Source of the DNA: Palauibacter sp022826685
Lineage (GTDB): Bacteria > Gemmatimonadota > Gemmatimonadetes > Palauibacterales > Palauibacteraceae
DNA: 64,000 bases
Reading direction: 5' to 3' (one strand)
Assembly: GCF_965221685.1 (NCBI RefSeq)
Contig: NZ_OZ244907.1
Part shown: piece by piece, positions 1-7,658 of the stretch
Layout: each line of letters starts with the position of its first letter
Position numbering within the stretch: position 1 is the first letter of the stretch
The notes under the pieces: generated by a model
Told to the model about the DNA's origin: nothing
The model's input: only the letters and a program-made list of their open reading frames with translations
The model's database searches: none
Translations under genes and position numbers: made by a program

Positions 1-922
1 CGAAGGCGTAGGGGATCGTGTCGCCGGAGGTGAGCACGCCTCGCCCGTGCATGAGCGCCACCCATTCGGGTCCGCCGACCGTGCCCTCGGTCAGGTTGCG
101 GTCCCACGCGGGCCACTCGTCCACCGAGGTATAGATCGCGCCGTCTCCGACCACGTCGAGCGTCGTCATGTTGATCCGGAAGCCGTCATCGGTGGGCGAG
201 TAGCCGGTCGCCCGGTTGCGGACGATCTCGTTGTGGTCGTCGTGGAAGTGCGTGTGCGGCATGCGCAGGGGGTCGAAGAACTCGGCCTTCGCGAATTCGC
301 GCAGGGTCTGTCCCGTGACCCGGGCCACGATCTCGCCGAGCAGGACGTAGCCGGAGTTGCTGTACAGGTACTCGGAGCCGGGGGGAAAGTTGAGTTCGCG
401 CTGCCGGGTGATCGCGTCGAGGATGTCCTGATTGGTGATGAAATCCTCGCTCCGGTTCCCCGCCAGGGAGAAGAGCCCGAGGTAGTCGCGCACGCCGGAC
501 GTGTGGTGAACCAGGTGCCGGACGGTGGGGGGGTCGGGGTAGTCGGGGAATTCGGGGATGTAGCGCTGGACGGGGGTGTCGAGATCCACCTTTCCCCGCA
601 GGGCGAGGAGGGCGATCGCGCCGGCCGTGAACTGCTTGGACACCGACGCGATGCGGTAGATGGTCCCGGGGCCGTTCGGGATGCCGTATTCGAGGTTGGC
701 GGACCCGTAGCCGGCGGCGTGGATCAGTCGGCCGTCCCGGATCACGCCCACGGAGCAGCCCGGCCCGTCGGCGCTCGCGTACTCGGCAAAGACGGCATCG
801 ACCCGGGCCGCCATCCCGCCGTCGTCGCCGGCGGAGCAGCCCGCGAGCGCGCCGACCAGGGCCGCGGCCACCGCAGCCGCGCCGACCGGAGGCCGGTCGA
901 CACGCCGCGAGCGCGCGGTCAG
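1..922 (-). CDS. Exported serine hydrolase, beta-lactamase/PBP-like family (C-terminus cut by window edge)
   Basis: The reverse strand encodes a beta-lactamase-fold serine hydrolase whose C-terminal part lies beyond base 1. A hydrophobic Ala/Val segment ends in LVGALAGC, a lipobox, so this is probably a lipoprotein facing the periplasm. The family signature SxxK is present as SVSK in a YRIASVSKQF context, and a second motif YSN lies in YLYSNSGYVL, matching the catalytic Ser/Lys/Tyr set of class C beta-lactamase and D-aminopeptidase relatives. No ATG precedes the signal peptide. The candidate starts are CTG at 922-920, whose CTGA overlaps the stop of the upstream HD-domain gene and gives an Arg-rich n-region, or GTG at 871. 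I use the first, with doubt. The substrate is unknown; members hydrolyse peptides, esters or amides. Confidence 0.85.
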   Translation of the reverse strand, partial: MTARSRRVDRPPVGAAAVAAALVGALAGCSAGDDGGMAARVDAVFAEYASADGPGCSVGVIRDGRLIHAAGYGSANLEYGIPNGPGTIYRIASVSKQFTAGAIALLALRGKVDLDTPVQRYIPEFPDYPDPPTVRHLVHHTSGVRDYLGLFSLAGNRSEDFITNQDILDAITRQRELNFPPGSEYLYSNSGYVLLGEIVARVTGQTLREFAKAEFFDPLRMPHTHFHDDHNEIVRNRATGYSPTDDGFRINMTTLDVVGDGAIYTSVDEWPAWDRNLTEGTVGGPEWVALMHGRGVLTSGDTIPYAF

Positions 923-1551
923 GATCGCCCCCTCGGCCAGAGGCTGAAGGGTTCGCGCGCGAACACCCGGCGCACCATCGGCTCGAAGAACTCCAGCGGC
1001 AGCGAGTCGTAGTCCGGATCGAACGCGCACTGGTCCCAGCGGTGACAGAAGTCCACGGCGTCCTGATACCAGGGGTGGTCGCGGTACCTGTCGCGCTCGT
1101 CGGGGTCGCCGCCCACGTGATGGGCGTAGTAGACGCGCTGGAAGAGGCCGTGGTGTCGGACGATCCAGTGCGTGCGCTCGGTGACGAAGGGACGGAGCAG
1201 GAGGGCGGCCAGTTCGCCGTGGCTGTGCGGCGCCAGGAGGTCGTCGATGTCGTGCAGGAGCGCGGTGACGACCATCTCCTCGTCCGCGCCGTCGCGGTGG
1301 GCGCGGGTCGCGCTCTGCAGAGAATGCTCCAGCCGGTCCACCTGGTAGCCGGCGACCGAACCGGACAGCCCGCGGAGGTGCTCCAGCACCCGGTCGGCGG
1401 TGCCGGCGGCGAACTCGTCTTCCAGACGCGCGAGCAACTCGTAGTCCTCCCGGGTGCCGTCCGCCATGCGGGTGAAGCTGACCACGGGACCGCCGGGTGC
1501 CGGGCTCGTCGTCGGGCTCGGTACTGGGTTCGGCGTCGCCTCTGGGGGCAT
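919..1551 (-). CDS. HD-domain di-iron oxygenase, PhnZ/TmpB-like
   Basis: The protein has 210 aa with an HD fold: LEHSLQSA (His76), LLHD (His100-Asp101), His109/His111, a RHHG His pair (133-134) and RWD (Asp173). The LEHSLQ, ADxEMVxxALLHD and RWD blocks resemble PhnZ, the mixed-valence di-iron oxygenase that cleaves the C-P bond of 1-hydroxy-2-aminoethylphosphonate. TmpB does the same on the trimethylammonium analogue, giving glycine betaine and phosphate. The family assignment is from motifs; the exact substrate is inferred from the divergent TmpA-like gene at 1696. The Tyr/Glu substrate latch of PhnZ is not evident at the expected spacing. The ATG at 1551 follows a GGAG site 10 nt upstream and adds a Pro-rich N-tail; a later ATG (MADGTRED) is also possible. 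Confidence 0.8.
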   Translation of the reverse strand: MPPEATPNPVPSPTTSPAPGGPVVSFTRMADGTREDYELLARLEDEFAAGTADRVLEHLRGLSGSVAGYQVDRLEHSLQSATRAHRDGADEEMVVTALLHDIDDLLAPHSHGELAALLLRPFVTERTHWIVRHHGLFQRVYYAHHVGGDPDERDRYRDHPWYQDAVDFCHRWDQCAFDPDYDSLPLEFFEPMVRRVFAREPFSLWPRGRS

Positions 1552-1695
1552 GCCTGTCACTCTCCTGCGGAGGCTGGAACGAGGGATCCTCGGGACTCCT
1601 CCCCCCGCAGCGTCGGCGCGCGCGAAGGGCCTTGTCAAGCGCGCGCGATGTCCGGCATGCTGCGGGCAGGTCACAGCGGATGGAGGGGATCGACG

Positions 1696-2811
1696 ATGCC
1701 TCACACGATCAGCAGCCTCGTGCAGAATGCCGACGCCATGACTGCGGTCTGGAGCGATGGCGAACGGACGGACCTCCCCTACCTCTGGCTCCGCGACAAC
1801 TGCGGCTGCGGCGAGTGCTGCGTCGAGCAGACCACGGAGAAGCGGTTCCACGTCTTCCGCGTCCCCGGCGATCTGAAGCCGCGGACGGTCGACATCGAGG
1901 GCGCCGGATCCGAGGATGAGGCGATCTCCATCGCCTGGCCGGACGGTCACCGTACCCGACACCGGTCAAGCGCCATCCGCAGTCTCCTGAGCCGGCCCCG
2001 TGTCGAGTTGCAGTACTGGGACGGGCAGTTCCAGCCGCGGAGGTTCGACTACGGGCGGTTCCTGGCGAGCGACCGCGCGGCGGCGGAACTGATCGAGGAG
2101 TTTCTGCGCACCGGGGTCTGCGTCCTGGTCGACGCGCCCACCGAACCGGATTCGCTGGAGCACCTTGCGCCCCGCCTGGGCCCGGTCCGCGAGGTGCTGT
2201 TCGAGCGCATCCACAACGTCAAGCTCGATCCGAAGGGATACAACATCGCGCACACGGCTCTGGCCGTGGGCGTGCACAACGACTTCACCAGCTACACGTG
2301 GCCCCCGAGCGTGCAGGCGCTGCACATGCTGGTGAACGAGTGTGAAGGCGGCGCATCAACCGTCGTGGACGGCTTCGGCGTGCTCGAGGCGCTGCGCAGC
2401 GAGCACCCGGACAAGTTCGACGCGCTGTGCTCGGTGCCCGTCCCGTTCCGGATCTTCAGCGACGAATACGAGTGCTACGCGGCCAACCCGATGGTCGATG
2501 TGGACAGCGGCGGCGCGATCCGAATGATCCGCTTCAACACGGCGCAGATGCAGGCCGTTCCCCTGTCCGAGCCCCGCCTGGGCGAGTTCTACGCGGCCTA
2601 CCACGAGTTGTCGAGCCGCGTCAACGACCCCGCAGCCCGGGTCGAGTTCCGGCTGGAGGGCGGGATGATCCTGCTGTGCGCCGGCCACCGGGTCCTGCAC
2701 GGCCGCACCGAGATGGTCTCGTCCGGGGCGCGCCAACTGCAGGACGCCTACTTCGAGCACGACAACGTCCGCACCCACCTGAGACTGCTCCGCCGCACCG
2801 GCCGAATCTGA
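1696..2811 (+). CDS. Fe(II)/2-oxoglutarate oxygenase, gamma-butyrobetaine hydroxylase/TmpA-like
   Basis: The protein has 371 aa. The N-terminal domain carries LRDNCGCGECC, the Cys-rich zinc site of the DUF971/GBBH-N domain, and is followed by a TauD/TfdA jelly-roll domain. The iron facial triad is visible as His194-x-Asp196 (VHNDFTSY) and His335 in HRVLHGR; the following Arg337 suits 2-oxoglutarate binding. Family members hydroxylate gamma-butyrobetaine to carnitine or, as TmpA, 2-trimethylaminoethylphosphonate. The divergently placed HD oxygenase gene favours the TmpA role. An ideal GGAGGGG site (1682-1688) precedes the ATG by 7 nt, so upstream in-frame sequence is not used. A BKACE gene and a hydroxyacyl-dehydrogenase-like gene near 17-18 kb leave carnitine metabolism as an alternative context. 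Confidence 0.85.
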   Translation: MPHTISSLVQNADAMTAVWSDGERTDLPYLWLRDNCGCGECCVEQTTEKRFHVFRVPGDLKPRTVDIEGAGSEDEAISIAWPDGHRTRHRSSAIRSLLSRPRVELQYWDGQFQPRRFDYGRFLASDRAAAELIEEFLRTGVCVLVDAPTEPDSLEHLAPRLGPVREVLFERIHNVKLDPKGYNIAHTALAVGVHNDFTSYTWPPSVQALHMLVNECEGGASTVVDGFGVLEALRSEHPDKFDALCSVPVPFRIFSDEYECYAANPMVDVDSGGAIRMIRFNTAQMQAVPLSEPRLGEFYAAYHELSSRVNDPAARVEFRLEGGMILLCAGHRVLHGRTEMVSSGARQLQDAYFEHDNVRTHLRLLRRTGRI

Positions 2812-2914
2812 GAGCCTGCAACGCATCAGCGTCTCCGACGCCCCCGGGCGGAACGCGTCCCCGAGGAGGATGAATCCGGGGAAGCCCGCGAACCGTAGGG
2901 GCGAAAACAAGAAT

Positions 2915-2924
2915 GGAGGAGGTG
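2915..2924 (+). promoter_or_regulatory. Strong Shine-Dalgarno that decides the next start
   Basis: GGAGGAGGTG lies inside the reading frame that an ATG at 2913 would open, and sits about 7 nt before an in-frame TTG at 2931. An SD of this quality immediately after the ATG suggests that translation really begins at the TTG. Confidence 0.55.
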
Positions 2925-2930
2925 GACCCC

Positions 2931-3452
2931 TTGTCGAACCTGTCGGACTGGTTTCGTGCGCTGGGCACCGAGGGCCTTCAACGCAACCTCGCGAGAATCG
3001 AGGAAGGCGGCGGTGAACCGGTCCTCGTAGAAAGCGACGAACACGAGGGCGCGTCGATGGAAGGACAGCGTACGCACCACGGACTGATGGCTAGGTTCAT
3101 CGCGGCCGGCGGTGAAGAGGCCTCGATGCGCGTTTTCGAGGCGAACGCGGACAGGCCGGAAGGGTATCCCGCCGACTTGCCGTTTGTGCCACACGCGAAA
3201 GCGATGACTTGCGTTGCCTCGACGGGTACTCGCGAGCGTGGAATCCGGGTCGTGATGTGGACCGGGGAAGGGGAAGGGGAAGCGGACGAGATCCTGAAGG
3301 CCGTCGTGAACGAGAGTGTCAAGATCGGCTGGACGGTGGCATCTGAAGGCGGCAGGCGGACGCGATTGGTGTCGGAAGACCGCGAACGAATGGTGTCGCA
3401 TATGCCAATGGGAGCGTGGCCGCCTCCCGTGTTGCTCTTCGAGTTCACCTAG
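2931..3452 (+). CDS. Hypothetical protein
   Basis: I do not recognise this 173-aa protein (179 aa from the ATG at 2913). It has no signal peptide or membrane segment and is rich in Glu, Gly and Arg. A conserved-looking C-terminal half contains IRVVMWTGEGEGEADEI and ends in hydrophobic VLLFEF. The TTG start is chosen because a near-perfect SD lies 7 nt upstream of it. Codon third positions are less GC-biased than in the flanking core genes, in common with the following four genes, which suggests an accessory segment. The next gene, a methyltransferase, begins 40 nt downstream on the same strand, so the two may be co-transcribed. Confidence 0.55.
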   Translation: MSNLSDWFRALGTEGLQRNLARIEEGGGEPVLVESDEHEGASMEGQRTHHGLMARFIAAGGEEASMRVFEANADRPEGYPADLPFVPHAKAMTCVASTGTRERGIRVVMWTGEGEGEADEILKAVVNESVKIGWTVASEGGRRTRLVSEDRERMVSHMPMGAWPPPVLLFEFT

Positions 3453-3492
3453 TCCGACTCCCGGTCAGAACCACACGCCGTCCTTGGAGGAG

Positions 3493-4176
3493 ATGAGCCA
3501 ATCTCAGGTCTCGGCACGCTGGGACGCGGAGTACCGCAGCGGGAGATACGCCGGAGAGCCTCCTCTCCCCTTCGTAGACGAAATCCGCGCTACCCTGCAT
3601 GCCAGTTCTGTGGCCGAGCGCAGGGGGCTCTACATCGGGTGCGGGAACGGTCGGAACTACCTGCCGCTCGTGCGGTCGGGACTTCGGCTCTACGGACTGG
3701 ATCTTTCCTCCGTCGCGCTTCACCAGTTGGCCGCCCGCGAGCCTGCCCTGTCCATGCGACTGATATGCGCAGACTTTCGGACGTTCGTCAGCCGATGCCG
3801 CTTCAGCTACGTCATCGCGATTCAGGTGTTTCAGCACGGCGCCGCCGCTGATGTCGCCAAGTATTTCGCGGGCGTCGGGTCCCTCCTTTCTCCCGGTGGA
3901 CTCTTCTTCCTCCGGGCCAACGCCGCATCGACTCATGTCCGTCGACCTCACACGGTCATTGAGCGGAATGATTTTGGCGGGTTCACGGTTCGCTATGAAT
4001 CCGGTCCCAAGCAGGGTCTTCCCGTCCACTTCTATGCGCGCGACGAACTACAGGCTCTGGCACCCGATGACTTCGCGCTCGTAGCTGAACCCCGTGAGGC
4101 TGTGACCGCGCGCACGCCACCCGAGACCGGTCACTGGGTCCAGTGGGAAGCGATATGGAAGCGACCCGAGGCGTAG
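3493..4176 (+). CDS. Class I SAM-dependent methyltransferase
   Basis: The protein has 227 aa with a Rossmann methyltransferase core. The SAM motif I is GLYIGCGNGRNYLPL (about residues 44-58), followed by an acidic motif II region (LYGLDLS), the motif III-like RLICADF and a post-motif loop VFQHGAAADV. These fit the Methyltransf_25/Tellurite_resistance-like class. The substrate cannot be told. The ATG at 3493 follows a GGAGG very closely (2-3 nt spacing); a TTG at 3484 is an alternative. The gene sits 40 nt after the hypothetical gene and is convergent with the ATPase gene downstream. Codon bias is similar to the hypothetical gene rather than to the core genes. Confidence 0.75.
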   Translation: MSQSQVSARWDAEYRSGRYAGEPPLPFVDEIRATLHASSVAERRGLYIGCGNGRNYLPLVRSGLRLYGLDLSSVALHQLAAREPALSMRLICADFRTFVSRCRFSYVIAIQVFQHGAAADVAKYFAGVGSLLSPGGLFFLRANAASTHVRRPHTVIERNDFGGFTVRYESGPKQGLPVHFYARDELQALAPDDFALVAEPREAVTARTPPETGHWVQWEAIWKRPEA

Positions 4177-4211
4177 CTGGCGGCCGCCCCTCTACGACTT
4201 GAGGACCAGGG

Positions 4212-5384
4212 TCAGGTCAGGTCATCGCAGATGTCGTTCAGGGATACCGCCTCGATGTCCCGACCGAGCGAGAACCTCTCGTGCCCCGGATAGACGACGA
4301 GTTTGCGGGAGGGCCGAAGGTCCTCGCAGGCGCTGTGGAAGCCGCGCGAAACCCTGGGGGCGGTACTCCGCTTGATCTCCACCGCCCAGGTCTCACCAGC
4401 GCCAAGCTCGATGACCAGATCGACCTCGGCCCCTCCCACGGTCCGGTAATAGCCGATCGAGGCGTGCGCCGGCAGGGCGCTCGCGATGTTCTCGATCACG
4501 AGGCCTTCCCAGCTGCTCCCGGCCACGGGGTGTCCCAGGAGAGAATCCAGCGATTCGATTCCGAGAAGCGCGTGACAGGTGCCGCTGTCCCGCAGGTACG
4601 TCTTGGGCGCCTTCACGAGTCGTCGCCCCAGGTTCCCGCGCCATGAGACGAGGCGCCGCACCAGCAACAGGTCGACCAGGAGGTCGAGATAGCGGGCCAC
4701 GGTTACGCCGCTGAGGCCCAGCGACTTTGCCAGACCCGCGGCATTGAAGCTCTGACCCTGGTTGTGGGCGAGCATCGTCCAGAAACGCCGCAACGTCTCG
4801 CTCGGGATGCGCGGGCCCAGGGCCGGAATGTCGCGTTCGAGATAGGTCCGGACGAAATCGAGCCGCCACTCGAAGCTGTCCGCGTCGTCGCCTGCTTGAA
4901 GACTCTCCGGAAATCCGCCGCGCGACCAGAGATCATCGAGACGTTCCGCGCCGACCTCTCGCACATTCAGGGGCGGCATTTCGCAGAACGCCACGCGTCC
5001 CGCCAGCGTCTCGCCGGACTGCCGGAGCAGGTCGATGGAGGCCGAGCCGAGGAAGAGGAAGTGGCCCGTGCGACGGCCGTCCCGGCGGCGCCGGTCGATG
5101 ACACCCCGGAGTGGTTCGAAGAGACCCGGGACCCGCTGAATCTCGTCGAACACGACCAGGCGCTCGGCGTTGCGGCGGCAGTACGCGTCGACATCCGACA
5201 GCCTGGCCCGATCCGAGGGGCGCTCCAGGTCGAGGTAGGCGCCTCCGCGCTCACGCGCGATCTCGAGGGCCAGGGTCGTCTTGCCCACCTGCCGCGGTCC
5301 GGTTAGCACAACAGCCGGGGCCCGCGCTAGTTGGCGCTCTACCCGCAACTTGCTCTCGCGTCGGATCATTCGCACCATAACCAT
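4212..5384 (-). CDS. AAA_14/DUF4143 family ATPase
   Basis: The protein has 390 aa with an N-terminal AAA domain: Walker A GPRQVGKTT (about 29-37), Walker B LVVFDEI, and sensor-like FLFLGSAS. A winged-helix region follows, then a C-terminal DUF4143 domain with a PD-(D/E)xK-like core, GGAEVDLVIE...WAVEIK. This is a very common, widely transferred family of unknown cellular role, often suggested to act in nucleic-acid or defence-related processes. The ATG at 5384 sits one base from an AT-rich inverted repeat (5386-5412), so the transcript may have almost no leader. A second member of the family, clearly different in sequence, is at 57.8 kb and also has an inverted repeat just before its start. 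It is convergent with the methyltransferase. Confidence 0.9.
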   Translation of the reverse strand: MVMVRMIRRESKLRVERQLARAPAVVLTGPRQVGKTTLALEIARERGGAYLDLERPSDRARLSDVDAYCRRNAERLVVFDEIQRVPGLFEPLRGVIDRRRRDGRRTGHFLFLGSASIDLLRQSGETLAGRVAFCEMPPLNVREVGAERLDDLWSRGGFPESLQAGDDADSFEWRLDFVRTYLERDIPALGPRIPSETLRRFWTMLAHNQGQSFNAAGLAKSLGLSGVTVARYLDLLVDLLLVRRLVSWRGNLGRRLVKAPKTYLRDSGTCHALLGIESLDSLLGHPVAGSSWEGLVIENIASALPAHASIGYYRTVGGAEVDLVIELGAGETWAVEIKRSTAPRVSRGFHSACEDLRPSRKLVVYPGHERFSLGRDIEAVSLNDICDDLT

Positions 5385-5385
5385 G

Positions 5386-5412
5386 CAAATCTAATATACA
5401 ATGTAAGATTTG
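5386..5412. promoter_or_regulatory. Inverted repeat abutting ATPase start, probable operator/promoter
   Basis: CAAATCT and AGATTTG form perfect 7-bp arms around a 13-bp AT-rich centre, one base upstream of the ATPase start codon on the minus strand. The segment is the most AT-rich in the neighbourhood and contains TATATT-like hexamers in the direction of the ATPase. Such a palindrome over a promoter suggests autoregulation; no protein is identified for it. Confidence 0.5.
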
Positions 5413-5487
5413 TCATGTTGTCGAGGCTCTGGAACGAAAGGAGCACGTCATCCGAGGCCGGTTGCCGGGACTTCAGGCTGACTTCGG

Positions 5488-6636
5488 TCAGTCCTGCGAG
5501 CGCGGGGGTTTGCGGGCCAGGAAGTAGAACATCGGAGTGAAGATTCCGGTCTTGCCGCCCTCGACCAGGGCGTCCGCCGTCCTGTTCAACAACGAGCTTA
5601 CGGCGGTAGTGCCCTCCGGGAACGCCCTCCACTTCTCACCAACTCTCAACACGAGATTCGTCAGGGCGCGACCGACGGGTGTACGCGGAATGCTCCTGAG
5701 GTTGAGGTCGCGGCCCTGCAGGGCACGGTACCAGGGCGTCGTCGGGTCCGATGCGAGGGCGCGGTCGCCGTGTTCGACGAGCTCGAATCCAGCCGCGCGC
5801 AACGCAGAGCGTACTTCCGAAGTGCGCGCGATATCCGGAATCGCATCCCCCTCCACGATGTCGTCCTTGATCCGCACGTGTTCGGTGTCCCGTGGATCGA
5901 AATCCTCGGTGAGACACCAGTCGTAGCCCGCGAAGCAGGCCCCCGGACGCAGGACGCGGAAGATCTCCCGGAACGCCGCCGTCTTGTCCGGCGCGTGCGG
6001 CATGGACTCGATGGCAAAGGCGGCATCGTAGCGGTCGTCGCCATCGGGAATCTGCATGTAGTCGCCGTGGATGAAGCGGCATAGAGACTGGACATCCCGG
6101 GTGTGTACCTTCGCGCGCTCGATCTGGTAGGCGTTGTTGTTGAGCCCGACGAAGCTGGCTCCCGTGCAGCGGGCCAGGGCGCCCATCGGTCCTCCTACCC
6201 CGCACCCCACATCGAGCACCTGCATCCCCGGTTCAAGGGACAGCCGATCGGCGAGAAAGCGCTGGTGTCTTAGCAGCGACGCCTTGAAGCTCTCGCCCCG
6301 GCGCCGGGGAGCGAAGTGAAAGGACTGCCCCCAGCCGAACTCGTAGAAATCCGTCACCAGGTCGTAGTAGTGATTGACGAACGACCGATAACGTTCCTTC
6401 CTGCGCTCCACGCCGGCGTCGTGGATGCCGCTGTATCGTTCGACGACGGATTTCACCTCATCCGGCGCGAGATCGGCGAGGGACCGGGCGTCTGACCGCT
6501 TGGCAGATGGACGGGTCACAGGTTCGTCGTATGGGGTTCGCTGGCGTTCTTCGAGGGTCGGGCGGGAAGGAACGCCGATTGGCCGACATCCGCAAGCGCA
6601 GTTCGCAACTCCAGCGTCCTTGACATCCTTTGACAA
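5488..6636 (-). CDS. Sterol C24-methyltransferase (ERG6/SMT-like)
   Basis: The protein has 382 aa from a TTG start with GAGG 4 nt upstream; a GTG at 6519 would trim a 39-residue low-complexity tail. The body looks like fungal and plant sterol methyltransferases along its full length: sterol-binding region YEFGWG (98-103) followed by SFHF, GESF and RHQRFLA, SAM motif LDVGCGVGGP (141-150), GLNNNAYQI (164-172), the IExxxHAPD block (210-217), and a C-terminal sterol-MT domain with AFPEGTTAV, LVEGGKTGIFTPM and FLARKP. Known enzymes move a methyl from SAM to the C24 of a sterol side chain. Bacterial homologues exist but are rare. No squalene epoxidase or oxidosqualene cyclase is in this window. Divergent from the CPBP protease, 51 nt apart. 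Confidence 0.85.
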   Translation of the reverse strand: MSKDVKDAGVANCACGCRPIGVPSRPTLEERQRTPYDEPVTRPSAKRSDARSLADLAPDEVKSVVERYSGIHDAGVERRKERYRSFVNHYYDLVTDFYEFGWGQSFHFAPRRRGESFKASLLRHQRFLADRLSLEPGMQVLDVGCGVGGPMGALARCTGASFVGLNNNAYQIERAKVHTRDVQSLCRFIHGDYMQIPDGDDRYDAAFAIESMPHAPDKTAAFREIFRVLRPGACFAGYDWCLTEDFDPRDTEHVRIKDDIVEGDAIPDIARTSEVRSALRAAGFELVEHGDRALASDPTTPWYRALQGRDLNLRSIPRTPVGRALTNLVLRVGEKWRAFPEGTTAVSSLLNRTADALVEGGKTGIFTPMFYFLARKPPRSQD

Positions 6637-6687
6637 GAAACCTCAGGCTCGTCTTCTGCTCGCATTGATCCCCGAAGGGAGAACTTC

Positions 6688-7581
6688 ATGATGGAAGGGC
6701 GGCAGCCGCCCGAAATCGCTCACGATCCGGGGGACGCGCCCGACAATCCCTTTCTGAAGCTTCGCAGCCGAACGCTCATTTGGTGGATGATCGTCGGCAG
6801 CATCGTCGCCTTCGTGGTCGCGGCTCTCGCTGGCTTGATTCTGCCGCTGGATTCGATGGAGTCGGCAACCGGCGACGTCGTCGTCGAAGTCGCCATCTAT
6901 GGCCTCGTCGCGGCGTGGATCGTGTGGGCTTGTCGTAACGTCGACATCGACCTGGCCCGGCTCGTCGGACGGGTCCCGGCGGGATACAACTGGCTGCCCG
7001 CCGTCGGACTTCTGGTAACGACGATGACGTTCTCACTCGGTTCGTTGTCCGTCACCTTCTACGGACTTTCGCGCGTTTCCCCGGAGTTGCTGGAGTCGCT
7101 CCTGACAGCTGGGGCACCGGATTTGGATTCGATGATTTCATTGGTCTGGTGGGTCGTCGGAGCGGTCGCCGTCGCTCCGGTACTGGAAGAAGTCCTCTTC
7201 CGGGGCGTCTTCCTCAGCCGCTGGGGAGTGAAGTGGGGAATCGGGACCGCCATCGTCGTATCCTCGGCGATATTCGGGATCCTGCACGTTGATGCGGCAG
7301 GCGGAATGGCTTCTGGTGTCGTTGCCTCACTGCTGTACCTGCAGTCTCGTACGCTGATCGTCCCGATCGCCTTCCACGCCGCAAACAACCTCGTTGCCAC
7401 GGCTGCCATGTTCATGCCCGCGTCGGACGAGCCGTGGACGTTCGCCGCCGAGCTTGCAGAGATCGAGGCCATGGCACTCCCCGGTCTCGCGATGGTGGCC
7501 GTGACGCTTCCCGTCCTCATCTGGTATGTCCGGCGCCACTGGCCGTCCCGCGACGCCGAGATCCCCTACATCAAGGAGTAG
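6688..7581 (+). CDS. CPBP family intramembrane glutamic/metallo-protease
   Basis: The protein has 297 aa and about 7-8 membrane segments, with the first at residues 31-52. The CPBP/Abi active-site motifs are all there: EEVLFRG (Glu167-Glu168), FGILHV, and FHAANN (HxxxN). Relatives are the Rce1 CAAX protease and bacterial Abi proteins implicated in bacteriocin self-immunity, membrane-protein processing or maturation. A GGGAGA site 7 nt before the ATGATG supports the start. It is divergent from the sterol methyltransferase gene, with which it may share a regulatory region. Substrate unknown. Confidence 0.9.
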   Translation: MMEGRQPPEIAHDPGDAPDNPFLKLRSRTLIWWMIVGSIVAFVVAALAGLILPLDSMESATGDVVVEVAIYGLVAAWIVWACRNVDIDLARLVGRVPAGYNWLPAVGLLVTTMTFSLGSLSVTFYGLSRVSPELLESLLTAGAPDLDSMISLVWWVVGAVAVAPVLEEVLFRGVFLSRWGVKWGIGTAIVVSSAIFGILHVDAAGGMASGVVASLLYLQSRTLIVPIAFHAANNLVATAAMFMPASDEPWTFAAELAEIEAMALPGLAMVAVTLPVLIWYVRRHWPSRDAEIPYIKE

Positions 7582-7658
7582 CTTGCCCGGTCCCTCGTTA
7601 CCGTTTCTGCCGCTAGATTGATGCCGAACCTGCCGCTGGACCGATTGAAGGAGGGCTC

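Noticed and set aside
1632..1661. TTGTCAA between the divergent TmpA/TmpB-like genes as overlapping -35 elements for both directions
   Set aside because: The -35-like match is good on both strands but neither has a credible -10 at the right distance.
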